Positions 1-6,419 of a DNA stretch of 7,231 nt are shown piece by piece. The notes under the pieces are model-generated. The model saw only the letters and a list, made by a program, of their open reading frames with translations. It did no database searches and was not told where the DNA came from. The DNA is from Deltaproteobacteria bacterium. Lineage in GTDB: Bacteria > Desulfobacterota > Anaeroferrophillalia > Anaeroferrophillales > Tharpellaceae. Every line of letters begins with the position of its first letter. Position 1 is the stretch's first letter. The stretch is taken from NCBI GenBank assembly GCA_013153415.1, contig JAADEO010000200.1:1-7231 (forward strand). Reading direction: 5' to 3'. The position numbers were made by a program, and so were the translations under genes.

Positions 1-1172
1 ACCGCTCCGAAGTAGACCGCCATAACATAAAAGGTAGTCTCTGTCGAGCCCTGCAGGGTCGAAACCAGGTAGCCGGTGTAGGAATCGGGGCCGATGGCCG
101 GGTTGTTGATGGTCGCGGCCAGGATGCCGTAGGCGCCGGATCCGGAAAGGGGGCGCAACAGGGCCATCGGCAGGGCTTCGGCCGGCAGTCCCAGGGCGGC
201 GGTATAGGTGCCGATACCGCGGGTAACAATTTCCATGACGCCGCTGCCCCTGAGCATGCCGACCGCCACCAGGATGGCGACCAGGTAAGGGATGATCTTG
301 ATCGCGACATCGAAACCTTCCCGGGCGCCTTCGACGAAGGCTTCGTAGACCGGGACCTTGCGGATGAAACCGAAACTCAACATGATGACCATGAGGCCGG
401 GAACGATCCAGCCCGAAAGGGTGCGGCCGTAGAGAACCATCAGGAAGATGAGGCCGGCGAAGATCAAGAGGCCGACCAGGGGAGCGCGGCCGGAGGATTC
501 CGCCCGCTTCGGGTTTCCGGCAACCGGGGCCGCGGACGATGAAGAAGCGGTGTTTTTTGTTTTTTGGCGGCCGAAGCGGGCCAGAGTCTTGGCGGCGATG
601 ATTGCGGTGGCGGTGGAGAAGATGGTGGCGCAAAGAGTGGTCGGCAGGATGCCGGCGGCATTGTGCGAGCCGGCTGCGGCCCGCAGGGCGATAACCCCGG
701 TCGGCAACAGGGTGACCGACGAGGTGTTGATCGCCAGAAAGAGGGCCATGGCATCAGTGGCGGTGCCCTTTTCCGGGTTCAGGGTGTCCAGCTCCTGCAT
801 CGCCTTGATCCCGAACGGGGTGGCGGCATTGCCGAGACCCAGGAGGTTGGCGGCCAGGTTCATGACCATGGCCCCCATGGCCGGGTGGTCGGCCGGAACC
901 TCGGGGAAGAGCTTGATCAGCAGGGGCCGGATGCCGCGGGCCGCGAGTTTGAGCAGGCCGCCTTTTTCCGCTACCTTCATGAGGCCCAGAAAGAGGGCCA
1001 TGACGCCGATCAGGCCGAGGGCCAGTTTGACCGCGTCCCCGGCCGAGTTGATGACGGCCGTGGTCAGGGCCGCCATCGGCTCCTGGAGCTTTCCTCCGGC
1101 CGTCCAGTGGAGCTGGCGCCAGCCCGAAACCAGGAACGAGACCAGGACGAAAAGGTAGAACAGGAGGTTCAA
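1..1172 (-). CDS. spmAB: Fused SpmA-SpmB nucleoside-recognition (Gate) domain membrane protein, 3' end beyond window
   Basis: Polytopic inner-membrane protein that joins the SpmA and SpmB spore-maturation families in one chain; 390 residues are visible and the C-terminus lies off the left edge. Residues 1-200 are SpmA-like: an N-terminal hydrophobic helix (about 3-16), a second at about 48-65, PEVPADHPAMGAM at 90-102 and GNAATPFG at 114-121. A hydrophilic Ser/Ala/Lys linker (about 201-230) leads to the SpmB-like half, with RPLSGSGA at 340-347 and STETTFYV at 376-383, both typical SpmB signatures. No ATG fits the family N-terminus. The TTG at 1172 gives MNLLFYLF and overlaps the upstream stop as TTGA, with AGGA about 9 nt upstream, so translation is probably coupled to the DUF6485 gene. 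An internal ATG at residue 33 would delete the first helix. In Bacillus the separate proteins are linked to spore core dehydration; the role in Gram-negatives is unknown, and solute or nucleoside transport is only a guess. Confidence 0.9.
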   Translation of the reverse strand, partial: MNLLFYLFVLVSFLVSGWRQLHWTAGGKLQEPMAALTTAVINSAGDAVKLALGLIGVMALFLGLMKVAEKGGLLKLAARGIRPLLIKLFPEVPADHPAMGAMVMNLAANLLGLGNAATPFGIKAMQELDTLNPEKGTATDAMALFLAINTSSVTLLPTGVIALRAAAGSHNAAGILPTTLCATIFSTATAIIAAKTLARFGRQKTKNTASSSSAAPVAGNPKRAESSGRAPLVGLLIFAGLIFLMVLYGRTLSGWIVPGLMVIMLSFGFIRKVPVYEAFVEGAREGFDVAIKIIPYLVAILVAVGMLRGSGVMEIVTRGIGTYTAALGLPAEALPMALLRPLSGSGAYGILAATINNPAIGPDSYTGYLVSTLQGSTETTFYVMAVYFGA

Positions 1173-1372
1173 ACCTGCTTTTCCTGGACCAGGCGGGCGA
1201 AATGTTCGAAGGAGCGGTCGTAGGTTCTTTCCGCTTCATCCGGAAAACAGCAGCCCGGCAGCTGGCGGTTTTTCAGATGGTAGCGCAGGCAGTCGCAGCA
1301 GATGCCCTTGCGGGAGCAGGGTTCGTAGGAGCAGTTGCAGGACTTGAGGTTTAGGTCTTGTTTGCATTCCAT
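1169..1372 (-). CDS. Small Cys-rich protein, DUF6485 family
   Basis: A 67-residue soluble protein with nine cysteines (positions 3, 12, 14, 19, 25, 26, 28, 41, 42), including CNC, CSRKGICCDC and a CC pair followed by FP. The pattern, ending in PDEAERTYDRS, matches my memory of the DUF6485 family, whose members start MECK and have the YEPCSRKG core. The Cys spacing suggests zinc or Fe-S binding, or thiol chemistry; no function is established. There is no signal peptide or membrane segment, so it should be cytoplasmic. Its stop overlaps the TTG start of the SpmAB gene by one TTGA tetranucleotide, so the two are probably one transcription unit with coupled translation. The ribosome site is weak: AGGA lies about 13 nt before the ATG. 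Confidence 0.85.
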   Translation of the reverse strand: MECKQDLNLKSCNCSYEPCSRKGICCDCLRYHLKNRQLPGCCFPDEAERTYDRSFEHFARLVQEKQV

Positions 1373-1432
1373 GGTGTCGGCTGTTTCCTGGTTGGTCTGA
1401 GTTTTATTGTGATGTCATCAAGAATGTTGGCT

Positions 1433-1618
1433 TCGTAACAACTCCACCTGCTTCGCACCCCAAGAGTACTTCCTCGCTACACTCGGGGCGTTGCCACGAA
1501 AATCTTCGTCACTGCGGCGTACTTCCATGTACGCCTCATTCCTCAGCTTTCCGGCGCCTCGCATCTGAAGCTGTTACTGTGCCAACCCGTTTTTTACGTG
1601 ATTTTTGATTTGTTACGA
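1433..1618. repeat. Imperfect inverted-repeat intergenic element (MITE/REP-like)
   Basis: The element is bounded by a perfect 9-bp inverted repeat, TCGTAACAA at 1433-1441 and TTGTTACGA at 1610-1618. Just inside, 1435-1459 and the reverse complement of 1553-1577 agree at 17 of 25 positions. The centre has two clean hairpins: ACGAA-AATC-TTCGT (1496-1509) and GGCGTAC-TTCCAT-GTACGCC (1516-1535). The left half adds CCCC..GAGT pairing with ACTCGGGG (about 1459-1488). It abuts the kinase stop codon. It resembles short palindromic elements I recall between genes in Desulfuromonadales, carrying the same central GGCGTAC..GTACGCC hairpin. It has no coding capacity, so any mobility would need a transposase supplied in trans. 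The boundaries are my estimate. Confidence 0.6.
1516..1535. repeat. Perfect 7-bp stem hairpin at the repeat centre
   Basis: GGCGTAC (1516-1522) and GTACGCC (1529-1535) are perfectly complementary around the 6-nt loop TTCCAT. There is no following T-run, so it is not a typical rho-independent terminator; it looks like the structural core of the larger inverted-repeat element. Confidence 0.75.
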
Positions 1619-1623
1619 GTTTA

Positions 1624-3615
1624 TCAAGATTGGGTTTCGGGCGAAATTATCTGGTTGACGACCTCGATGAGTTCCTTGAACTGAAAGGGTTTGTTCAGGG
1701 TGGCGCAGAAGCCGTGCTCGCGGAAGTTGGCGACCACCGGGTCGCTGGAATAGCCGCTGGAGACCACCAGCCGGGCCCCGGGGTCGATTTTCCTGATCTC
1801 TTTACTGGCTTCGAGGCCACCCATGCCTCCGGGGATGGTCAAATCCATGATCACCAGGTCGAAAGGTTGTTTCTTCTCCAATGCTTCCTGGTAGAGATTG
1901 ATGGCGCTTTTCCCGTCCGGAGCCGAAACCACCTCGTATCCCTTGCTCTCCAGCATCTGACTGAGGATTTCACGAATCATCTCCTCGTCATCAACGATCA
2001 GCACCTGTCCTTTGCCGGTCGAAGCCGGAGAGGGATCGGCCGGGACTGAGCCGGAGGTTGAGTCTTCGGTTGCGGCGGCCGGTAGGTAGATGGTCACATT
2101 GCTGCCGCTTCCCGGGGTGGATTCGATTTCGATATGCCCGTTGTGGCGTTTGATGATTGAATGGGTAATTGTCAGACCGAGGCCGCTGCCGTCGGACTTG
2201 GTCGTGAAATAGGGGTCGAAAATCTTGTCAAGCACCTCGCGGGGAATGCCGCCGCCCTTGTCTTTTATGTCGATCTTGATGTAGTCGCCGCTTTCCAGAG
2301 TATGGCACGAGGCCTCGAGTCGATGATTGCGGCACTCAATTTCAATAATGCCTCCGTCAGGCATGGCCTGGTTGGCGTTGATGATGATATTCTGAATTAC
2401 CTGACTGATCTGGTCGGCGTCGACATTTACCGGCCACAGTCCGGTGGCGAAATTGAAGTTGCATTTGACATTGCTGCCCTGCAGGACGAAATTGGTCGAA
2501 TCGCGGATGATCTCTTCGATCGAGGCGATTTTTTTGATGGGTTCGCCGCCTTTGGCGAAGGTCAGCAATTGCTGGGTCAGCCCCCGGGCCCGGAGCGAAG
2601 CCTTTTCGCAGGATTTGAGCAGGTTGGAGATCCTGGTATCGTTTCCGGTCAGGGTCAGGGCCAGGGAGATGTTGCCCAGGATGGCGCCGAGAATATTGTT
2701 GAAATCGTGGGCTATGCCACCGGCCAGGACCCCGATCGATTCGAGTTTGTGAACCTTCATGGCCTCTTTTTCGATCTTTTTCAACTCGGTGATATCCCTT
2801 AAAATTACCAGGATGCCGGCCGGTTCTCCCCGATGGTCGTAATATCGCGAGGCGCTCAGGCTGATTTCCAAAGGCTTGCCGTCCCGGGTGTGGCGGGTGG
2901 TTTCAAAAGCCCGGCAGGGGGTACCATCATTGATCAGAGCCGTGATGCGTTTCAGGGATTCCTCGCGTTCCGATTCCGGCATAAACGGAATGCGTCGACC
3001 TTGAAGTTCCTCAAGGGTCCAGCCGAACATCTCGGTGAAAGCGGGATTGATATATCTGGTCAGGCCTTGAAGGTCATATATGACGATGGCGTCGCTGGAG
3101 GATTCGAGAACCGACTGGTAGAGGCTGCTTTGCAGCTTGGCCTCCTGGTAGAGACGGCGATATCTCTCTTCGCTCTCCTGCAGAGCCCGGGTTCGCTCTT
3201 CAACCAGTTTGCCGAGTTTGTTTTTGTGCTTTTCCAATTCGTTCTGGGTATTTATGATATCAGTTATGTCGATGATTGAGACGACCACCCCGGTAAGCTG
3301 TTCGTCCTGGTCGCGGAGCGGGGTGGCGATATGGTCGATAGTTATCTGCCGGCCATCGACGGTTGTGCGGGTATGAAGCGAACGGCCGCTTTCCCGGCCG
3401 TTGAAAACCATTTCCGCAGGACAATCGGGACAGACCGTGTTGCGCCCGGCGGCAACCTGGTAGCAGAATTTTCCAATTACCTGCTCCCCGTAAATTGCTT
3501 TGGCTTTGAGATTGTAGTGCAGAATCCGGTATTCGCAGTCCAGTTCCCAGATGGCGATGCCGAGGTTGTTGATGAGTTTGTTCAGGGGGTTGTCGGGTTG
3601 AAAGGTGTTATCCAT
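1624..3615 (-). CDS. Hybrid sensor histidine kinase: PAS-PAS-HisKA-HATPase-receiver
   Basis: A cytoplasmic two-component hybrid kinase of 663 residues with no membrane segments. An N-terminal PAS domain (about 11-120) carries a Cys motif (C51, C62, C65, the last two as CPDCP). A coiled coil (about 122-162) and a second PAS (about 165-280) follow. The HisKA H-box has phosphoacceptor H303 in GIAHDFNN. The ATPase has an N-box around N413, G1 D452-x-G-x-G, F-box FDPYFTTK (466-473) and G2 GSGLGL (476-481). After a Ser/Pro/Ala-rich linker (about 513-535), the receiver domain has acidic D542-D543, phosphoacceptor D591, switch S619/S620 and K642 in NKPF. I placed the start at 3615, not at the in-frame ATG at 3714, because AGGGAGGT (3621-3628) sits right before it and the extension would run through the likely promoter. 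No Hpt protein or separate regulator is nearby, so the partner is unknown. It diverges from the nadB operon. Confidence 0.93.
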   Translation of the reverse strand: MDNTFQPDNPLNKLINNLGIAIWELDCEYRILHYNLKAKAIYGEQVIGKFCYQVAAGRNTVCPDCPAEMVFNGRESGRSLHTRTTVDGRQITIDHIATPLRDQDEQLTGVVVSIIDITDIINTQNELEKHKNKLGKLVEERTRALQESEERYRRLYQEAKLQSSLYQSVLESSSDAIVIYDLQGLTRYINPAFTEMFGWTLEELQGRRIPFMPESEREESLKRITALINDGTPCRAFETTRHTRDGKPLEISLSASRYYDHRGEPAGILVILRDITELKKIEKEAMKVHKLESIGVLAGGIAHDFNNILGAILGNISLALTLTGNDTRISNLLKSCEKASLRARGLTQQLLTFAKGGEPIKKIASIEEIIRDSTNFVLQGSNVKCNFNFATGLWPVNVDADQISQVIQNIIINANQAMPDGGIIEIECRNHRLEASCHTLESGDYIKIDIKDKGGGIPREVLDKIFDPYFTTKSDGSGLGLTITHSIIKRHNGHIEIESTPGSGSNVTIYLPAAATEDSTSGSVPADPSPASTGKGQVLIVDDEEMIREILSQMLESKGYEVVSAPDGKSAINLYQEALEKKQPFDLVIMDLTIPGGMGGLEASKEIRKIDPGARLVVSSGYSSDPVVANFREHGFCATLNKPFQFKELIEVVNQIISPETQS

Positions 3616-3620
3616 GAAGA

Positions 3621-3628
3621 ACCTCCCT
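3621..3628 (-). promoter_or_regulatory. Shine-Dalgarno of the hybrid kinase gene
   Basis: On the minus strand this reads AGGGAGGT, 5 nt before the ATG at 3615. It is a strong site and decides the start in favour of MDNTFQPDN over an upstream in-frame ATG that would add 33 residues. Confidence 0.85.
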
Positions 3629-3703
3629 GGTTCTGGGGCTGCATTTCCGGAAGTGCGGTATCTGTCTGCAGACCGGCTCGATTTAAACACCATTTCCACG
3701 AAA

Positions 3704-3733
3704 AACATAAGCATAATCCGGACTAATAGTCAA
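3704..3733 (-). promoter_or_regulatory. Candidate sigma70-type promoter for the hybrid kinase
   Basis: On the minus strand, TTGACT (3733-3728, 5 of 6 to TTGACA) is followed after 18 nt by TATGTT (3709-3704, 4 of 6 to TATAAT). It lies about 90 nt upstream of the start at 3615. The -35 box is good and the -10 box is mediocre. This is a consensus match only. Confidence 0.4.
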
Positions 3734-3754
3734 CCGACTTTCCTGGAGAACGGT

Positions 3755-3784
3755 TTGCAGAGCCTGATTTGTGGAGGTGATAAC
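3755..3784 (+). promoter_or_regulatory. Weak candidate promoter for the nadB operon
   Basis: TTGCAG (3755-3760) and GATAAC (3779-3784, 4 of 6 to TATAAT) are separated by 18 nt. Transcription would start near 3790 and leave a leader of about 40 nt before nadB. The -35 box matches only its first three bases. No riboswitch or operator could be identified; AAAGCTTT (3794-3801) is a perfect 8-bp palindrome near the predicted start site but too short to assign to a regulator. Confidence 0.3.
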
Positions 3785-3805
3785 TGCTACCTTAAAGCTT
3801 TTACC

Positions 3806-3829
3806 GAGGTGATTTTTATGCTATGGTAA
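3806..3829 (+). other. Minimal leader ORF (Met-Leu-Trp-stop) abutting nadB
   Basis: A strong Shine-Dalgarno GAGGTGA (3806-3812) sits 5 nt before ATG 3818. That frame reads ATG CTA TGG TAA and stops at 3829; the nadB ATG follows at once (3830), in the same frame. No comparable ribosome site precedes 3830 or the next ATG at 3836. Translation may therefore start at 3818, stop after three codons and reinitiate at nadB, or the nadB start may use this site at a long 17-18 nt spacing. Whether the leader is used or regulatory is inference. Confidence 0.4.
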
Positions 3830-5473
3830 ATGGCTATGACAACCTATCATGAAAGCGATTTCCTGGTCCTGGGCAGCGGTATTGCCGGGCTTTTTTTCGC
3901 CCTCAAGGCGGCTGAGGCCGGTAAAGTCCATATCCTGACCAAGAAGCAGGGCACCGATACCAATACCAACCTGGCCCAAGGTGGGATTGCCGCGGTTCTC
4001 GATGCGGCCGATTCCTTTACTCGTCATTTCGAGGACACGATGCGGGCCGGGGCCGAACTCGGGCGGCGGCAGGTCGTCGACCTGGTGGTGCGCAAAGGGC
4101 CTGAATGTCTGCGGGAGCTGATTGCCCTGGGAGTCTCCTTTACCCGGGACCAGGGCTCAGCCACCGGTTACGACCTGGCCCGCGAAGGAGGCCACTCCTG
4201 CCGCCGGATCCTGCATGCCGACGACTGGACCGGACGGGAGATCGAAGAGGTTCTGATCAACCACTGCCGCCGGCATGAGAATATCGTCATTTGGGAGAAT
4301 ATGGCCGCTATCGATCTGCTGACCGCCAACAAGTGGCTCGGAGCCGATCGTCAACACGACTATTGCTGGGGCACCTATGCCCTCGAGCGGGATACCGGCA
4401 AGGTTCACGCTTTTGTCGCCGGGGCCACCCTCCTGGCCTCCGGAGGGGCCGGCAAGGTCTATCTCTACACCACCAATCCTGATATCGCCACCGGGGACGG
4501 TGTCGCCATGGCCCGGCGGGCCGGGGCCCGGATCGCCAATATGGAGTTCTTCCAGTTTCATCCGACCTGTCTGTTTCATCCGGCGGTCAAGAACTTCCTC
4601 ATCTCGGAAGCGGTGCGCGGCGAAGGCGCCATCCTGAAACTTAAAGATGGAACCCCTTTCATGGCCGCTTATGATGAGCGCCGGGAACTGGCGCCCCGCG
4701 ATATCGTCGCCCGGGCGATCGACCACGAAATGAAAAAAAGCGGCGATGACTGTGTTTTTCTCGATATCAGTTTCAAGCCCGCCGACTTCATCCGCCAGCG
4801 TTTCCCTCTGATTCATTCGACCTGTCTCAAGCTCGGTATCGATATCACCCGGGAGCCGATCCCGGTGGTTCCGGCCGCCCACTATCTTTGTGGCGGAGTC
4901 ATGGTCGACACCCGGGGGCGAACCTCGCTGCCCGGACTCTACGCCTCGGGTGAAGTCGCCTGCACCGGTCTCCACGGGGCCAACCGCCTGGCCAGCAACT
5001 CCCTGCTCGAGGCGGTGGTCTACAGCTCGCTGGCGGCCGCCGATGTGATCAGCGAGCACCGGCGGCGGAAACTGGTGCTGCCGACCTTTCCCAAATGGCG
5101 CTATACCCACAAGGAAGATCCCGATGAAAAGGTCGTGATCACCCAGAACTGGGATGAGATCCGCCGCTTCATGTGGAACTATGTCGGCATCGTCCGTTCC
5201 CACAAGCGTCTCTTGCGGGCCAAACGCCGGATCGATTCGTTGGCTCATGAACTGCACGAATTCTACTGGGACCAGGAGCTGACCGTCGATCTTCTGGAGT
5301 TGCGCAACATCGCCGTGGTCGCTGATCTTATCATCACTGCGGCCCTCTATCGTAAAGAGAGCCGCGGGCTGCATTACAATATCGACTATCCCGAACGGGA
5401 TGATCAGCACTGGCAGGTCAACACGGTTCTGGAAAACGGTCAGTGTTACAGTGAAAAACTTGAAGATGATTGA
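3830..5473 (+). CDS. nadB: L-aspartate oxidase (NAD biosynthesis)
   Basis: A cytoplasmic FAD enzyme that oxidises L-aspartate to iminoaspartate, which NadA condenses with dihydroxyacetone phosphate to form quinolinate. The 547 residues are close to the E. coli length of about 540. The N-terminal dinucleotide motif GSGIAG (15-20) and NLAQGG (47-52) bind FAD. REGGHS (118-123) supplies the active-site Glu. H244 (in FQFHP), R290 (in APRDIVAR), H351 (in VPAAHYLCGG) and R386 (in HGANRLASN) match the known catalytic or substrate-binding residues, so the enzyme looks intact. The C-terminal helical domain (about 430-547) ends with the SRGLHYNIDYP signature. Succinate dehydrogenase and fumarate reductase flavoproteins are ruled out by this C-terminal domain. 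The start is 3830 or 3836; both give a normal N-terminus. It overlaps the next gene by 8 nt and leads an apparent three-gene operon. No nadA or nadC is in the window. Confidence 0.96.
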   Translation: MAMTTYHESDFLVLGSGIAGLFFALKAAEAGKVHILTKKQGTDTNTNLAQGGIAAVLDAADSFTRHFEDTMRAGAELGRRQVVDLVVRKGPECLRELIALGVSFTRDQGSATGYDLAREGGHSCRRILHADDWTGREIEEVLINHCRRHENIVIWENMAAIDLLTANKWLGADRQHDYCWGTYALERDTGKVHAFVAGATLLASGGAGKVYLYTTNPDIATGDGVAMARRAGARIANMEFFQFHPTCLFHPAVKNFLISEAVRGEGAILKLKDGTPFMAAYDERRELAPRDIVARAIDHEMKKSGDDCVFLDISFKPADFIRQRFPLIHSTCLKLGIDITREPIPVVPAAHYLCGGVMVDTRGRTSLPGLYASGEVACTGLHGANRLASNSLLEAVVYSSLAAADVISEHRRRKLVLPTFPKWRYTHKEDPDEKVVITQNWDEIRRFMWNYVGIVRSHKRLLRAKRRIDSLAHELHEFYWDQELTVDLLELRNIAVVADLIITAALYRKESRGLHYNIDYPERDDQHWQVNTVLENGQCYSEKLEDD

Positions 5474-6419
5474 ACTCAAAAAATGTCGGCTGGCGGAGAT
5501 CGATTTCGATGATCGTTCCTACCCTTTTTCCTGCGGCCCGGTGCCGGAACGTCTGCGCAAGTCGGTGGCTGCGGCCGGTATTCTGCAGCCGCCCTGGCTG
5601 GTGCCGGGAGATCGTGGGCTGGTGATCGTCAGCGGCCGGCGTCGCCTGGCCGTAATTCGCGAGTTGTCCCGGAGTACCGCCGCGTTTTCTGAGATCAGTT
5701 ATCTGGATGTCGCCGACCGCGACCCGGAAGAGCTTTTCCTCGAGGTTTGCTGGGAGAATGCCGGAATTAGGGAGTTCAACCCGGTTGAGAGTGCCGATCT
5801 CTTTCTCGCGGCGGAATCTCGGTCGCTTGAAGGGAGAGAGCGGAAACGGCTGTTTTCCGCTCTCGGCATTCCGGACCGGCCGCGTTTCCACCAGCGCTGC
5901 CGGGCCATCGCCGGGTTCCCAGCCCTTCTGCGGGAGATGATCGCCGCAGGCCGTGTCGATGGTGAAACGATCGAGCTGTTGGCTGCCTGGTCGACAGACG
6001 ATCTGGTGGCCTTGGTCGATCTGGCGATCGATTTCAATCTGCGGCGCAACAAGTTGCGCGAAGTGGCTGGGCGCCTCGATGACCTGGCCTGCCGGGACCG
6101 GATCCCGGTCAGCGCAGTGATCGCCGCCTGCCGACAGGCCGTGGCCGATGATCCCGGAGGTGATCAGGTTTCAACTCTGCGCCGCTGTCTCAAGGAGCGG
6201 CTCTATCCCCATCTGACCTCCGCCTGGAAGAATTTTATCGCCCGGCGGGAGGGCCTGTCTCTGCCGGCCGCAATCCGGCTTGAACCCCCGCCCGATTTCG
6301 AGGGCGGCGACTACCGGCTCAGTTTCAGTTTCGATGGCGCCCGGCAGTGGCGGGAAATCGTAGGCAAACTGAACGCCCTGACCTCGGAAGAAATCGATGA
6401 ACTCTGCCGCCGTCCCTGA
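5466..6419 (+). CDS. ParB N-terminal-domain protein, nonstandard
   Basis: A 317-residue soluble protein. Residues 1-115 resemble a ParB/Srx N-domain: a hydrophobic strand at the N-terminus, AAAGILQPPWLV (35-46), SGRRRLAV (57-64) in place of the GERRxRA box, and ENAGIREFNPVESA (98-111) matching the ENxxR..LNPIEEA box. These boxes form the CTP site of ParB proteins. Residues 125-175 (ALGIP..RFHQRCRAIAGFPALLREMIAAGRVDGETIELL) align in style with the ParB helix-turn-helix and the helix after it. The region from about 190 to 317 is unlike the ParB dimerisation domain and I do not recognise it. I chose ATG 5466, which overlaps the nadB stop by 8 nt, over an ATG at 5400 deep inside nadB. No parA is beside it and it lies second in the nadB operon, so a general segregation role is doubtful. 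A specialised DNA-binding or regulatory role with the downstream radical SAM protein is inference. Confidence 0.8.
   Translation: MIELKKCRLAEIDFDDRSYPFSCGPVPERLRKSVAAAGILQPPWLVPGDRGLVIVSGRRRLAVIRELSRSTAAFSEISYLDVADRDPEELFLEVCWENAGIREFNPVESADLFLAAESRSLEGRERKRLFSALGIPDRPRFHQRCRAIAGFPALLREMIAAGRVDGETIELLAAWSTDDLVALVDLAIDFNLRRNKLREVAGRLDDLACRDRIPVSAVIAACRQAVADDPGGDQVSTLRRCLKERLYPHLTSAWKNFIARREGLSLPAAIRLEPPPDFEGGDYRLSFSFDGARQWREIVGKLNALTSEEIDELCRRP
6386..6390 (+). promoter_or_regulatory. Shine-Dalgarno of the SPL-like gene inside the ParB-like gene
   Basis: GGAAG lies 6 nt upstream of ATG 6397, within the last codons of the preceding gene. It supports this start and a 23-nt overlap rather than a later start after the 6419 stop, where no ATG occurs in this frame before the conserved region. 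Confidence 0.6.

Larger units (their letters stand above)
1373..1623. other. Intergenic spacer without a gene
   Basis: This 251-bp spacer lies between the stop of the hybrid kinase and the start of the DUF6485 gene. Most of it is an inverted-repeat element (about 1433-1618), described separately. No convincing ORF, tRNA or promoter with both boxes was found. The roughly 60 bp before the DUF6485 start (1373-1432) is AT-richer and could hold its promoter, but I cannot identify clean -35 and -10 hexamers. There is no GC stem followed by a T-run, so kinase transcription may end within the repeat or read through to DUF6485. Confidence 0.7.

Noticed and set aside
448..1223. Plus-strand open frames of 219-236 codons opposite the SpmAB gene
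   Set aside because: Arg/Ala/Pro-rich or Gly/Gln-rich shadow translations; the minus-strand frame holds clear SpmA and SpmB motifs across the same bases.
1516..1540. Central hairpin as a rho-independent terminator for the kinase
   Set aside because: The stem is clean but no T-run follows on either strand, and it is part of a larger symmetrical repeat.
1630..3279. Several plus-strand open frames of 102-213 codons opposite the hybrid kinase
   Set aside because: They are antisense to conserved receiver, ATPase and PAS motifs and have no domain signal of their own.
3616..3714. N-terminal extension of the kinase by 33 residues from an ATG at 3714
   Set aside because: The extension has no PAS or membrane character, overlaps the likely promoter, and the ATG at 3615 has a strong Shine-Dalgarno.
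3605..3829. 74-codon plus-strand frame in the spacer before nadB
   Set aside because: It begins inside the kinase gene and most of it has no coding character. Only the last three codons have a ribosome site, so only that minimal leader is kept.
5400..5465. 22-residue N-terminal extension of the ParB-like protein
   Set aside because: It would lie inside the nadB C-terminus and encode a low-similarity Arg/Ser/Thr stretch; the family-like N-terminus begins at MIELKKCRL.
4157..5479. 440-codon open frame on the minus strand opposite nadB
   Set aside because: It lies almost wholly antisense to a fully conserved nadB, has no recognisable domain and is rich in Gly, Pro and Asp, as expected of a reverse shadow of GC-rich codons.
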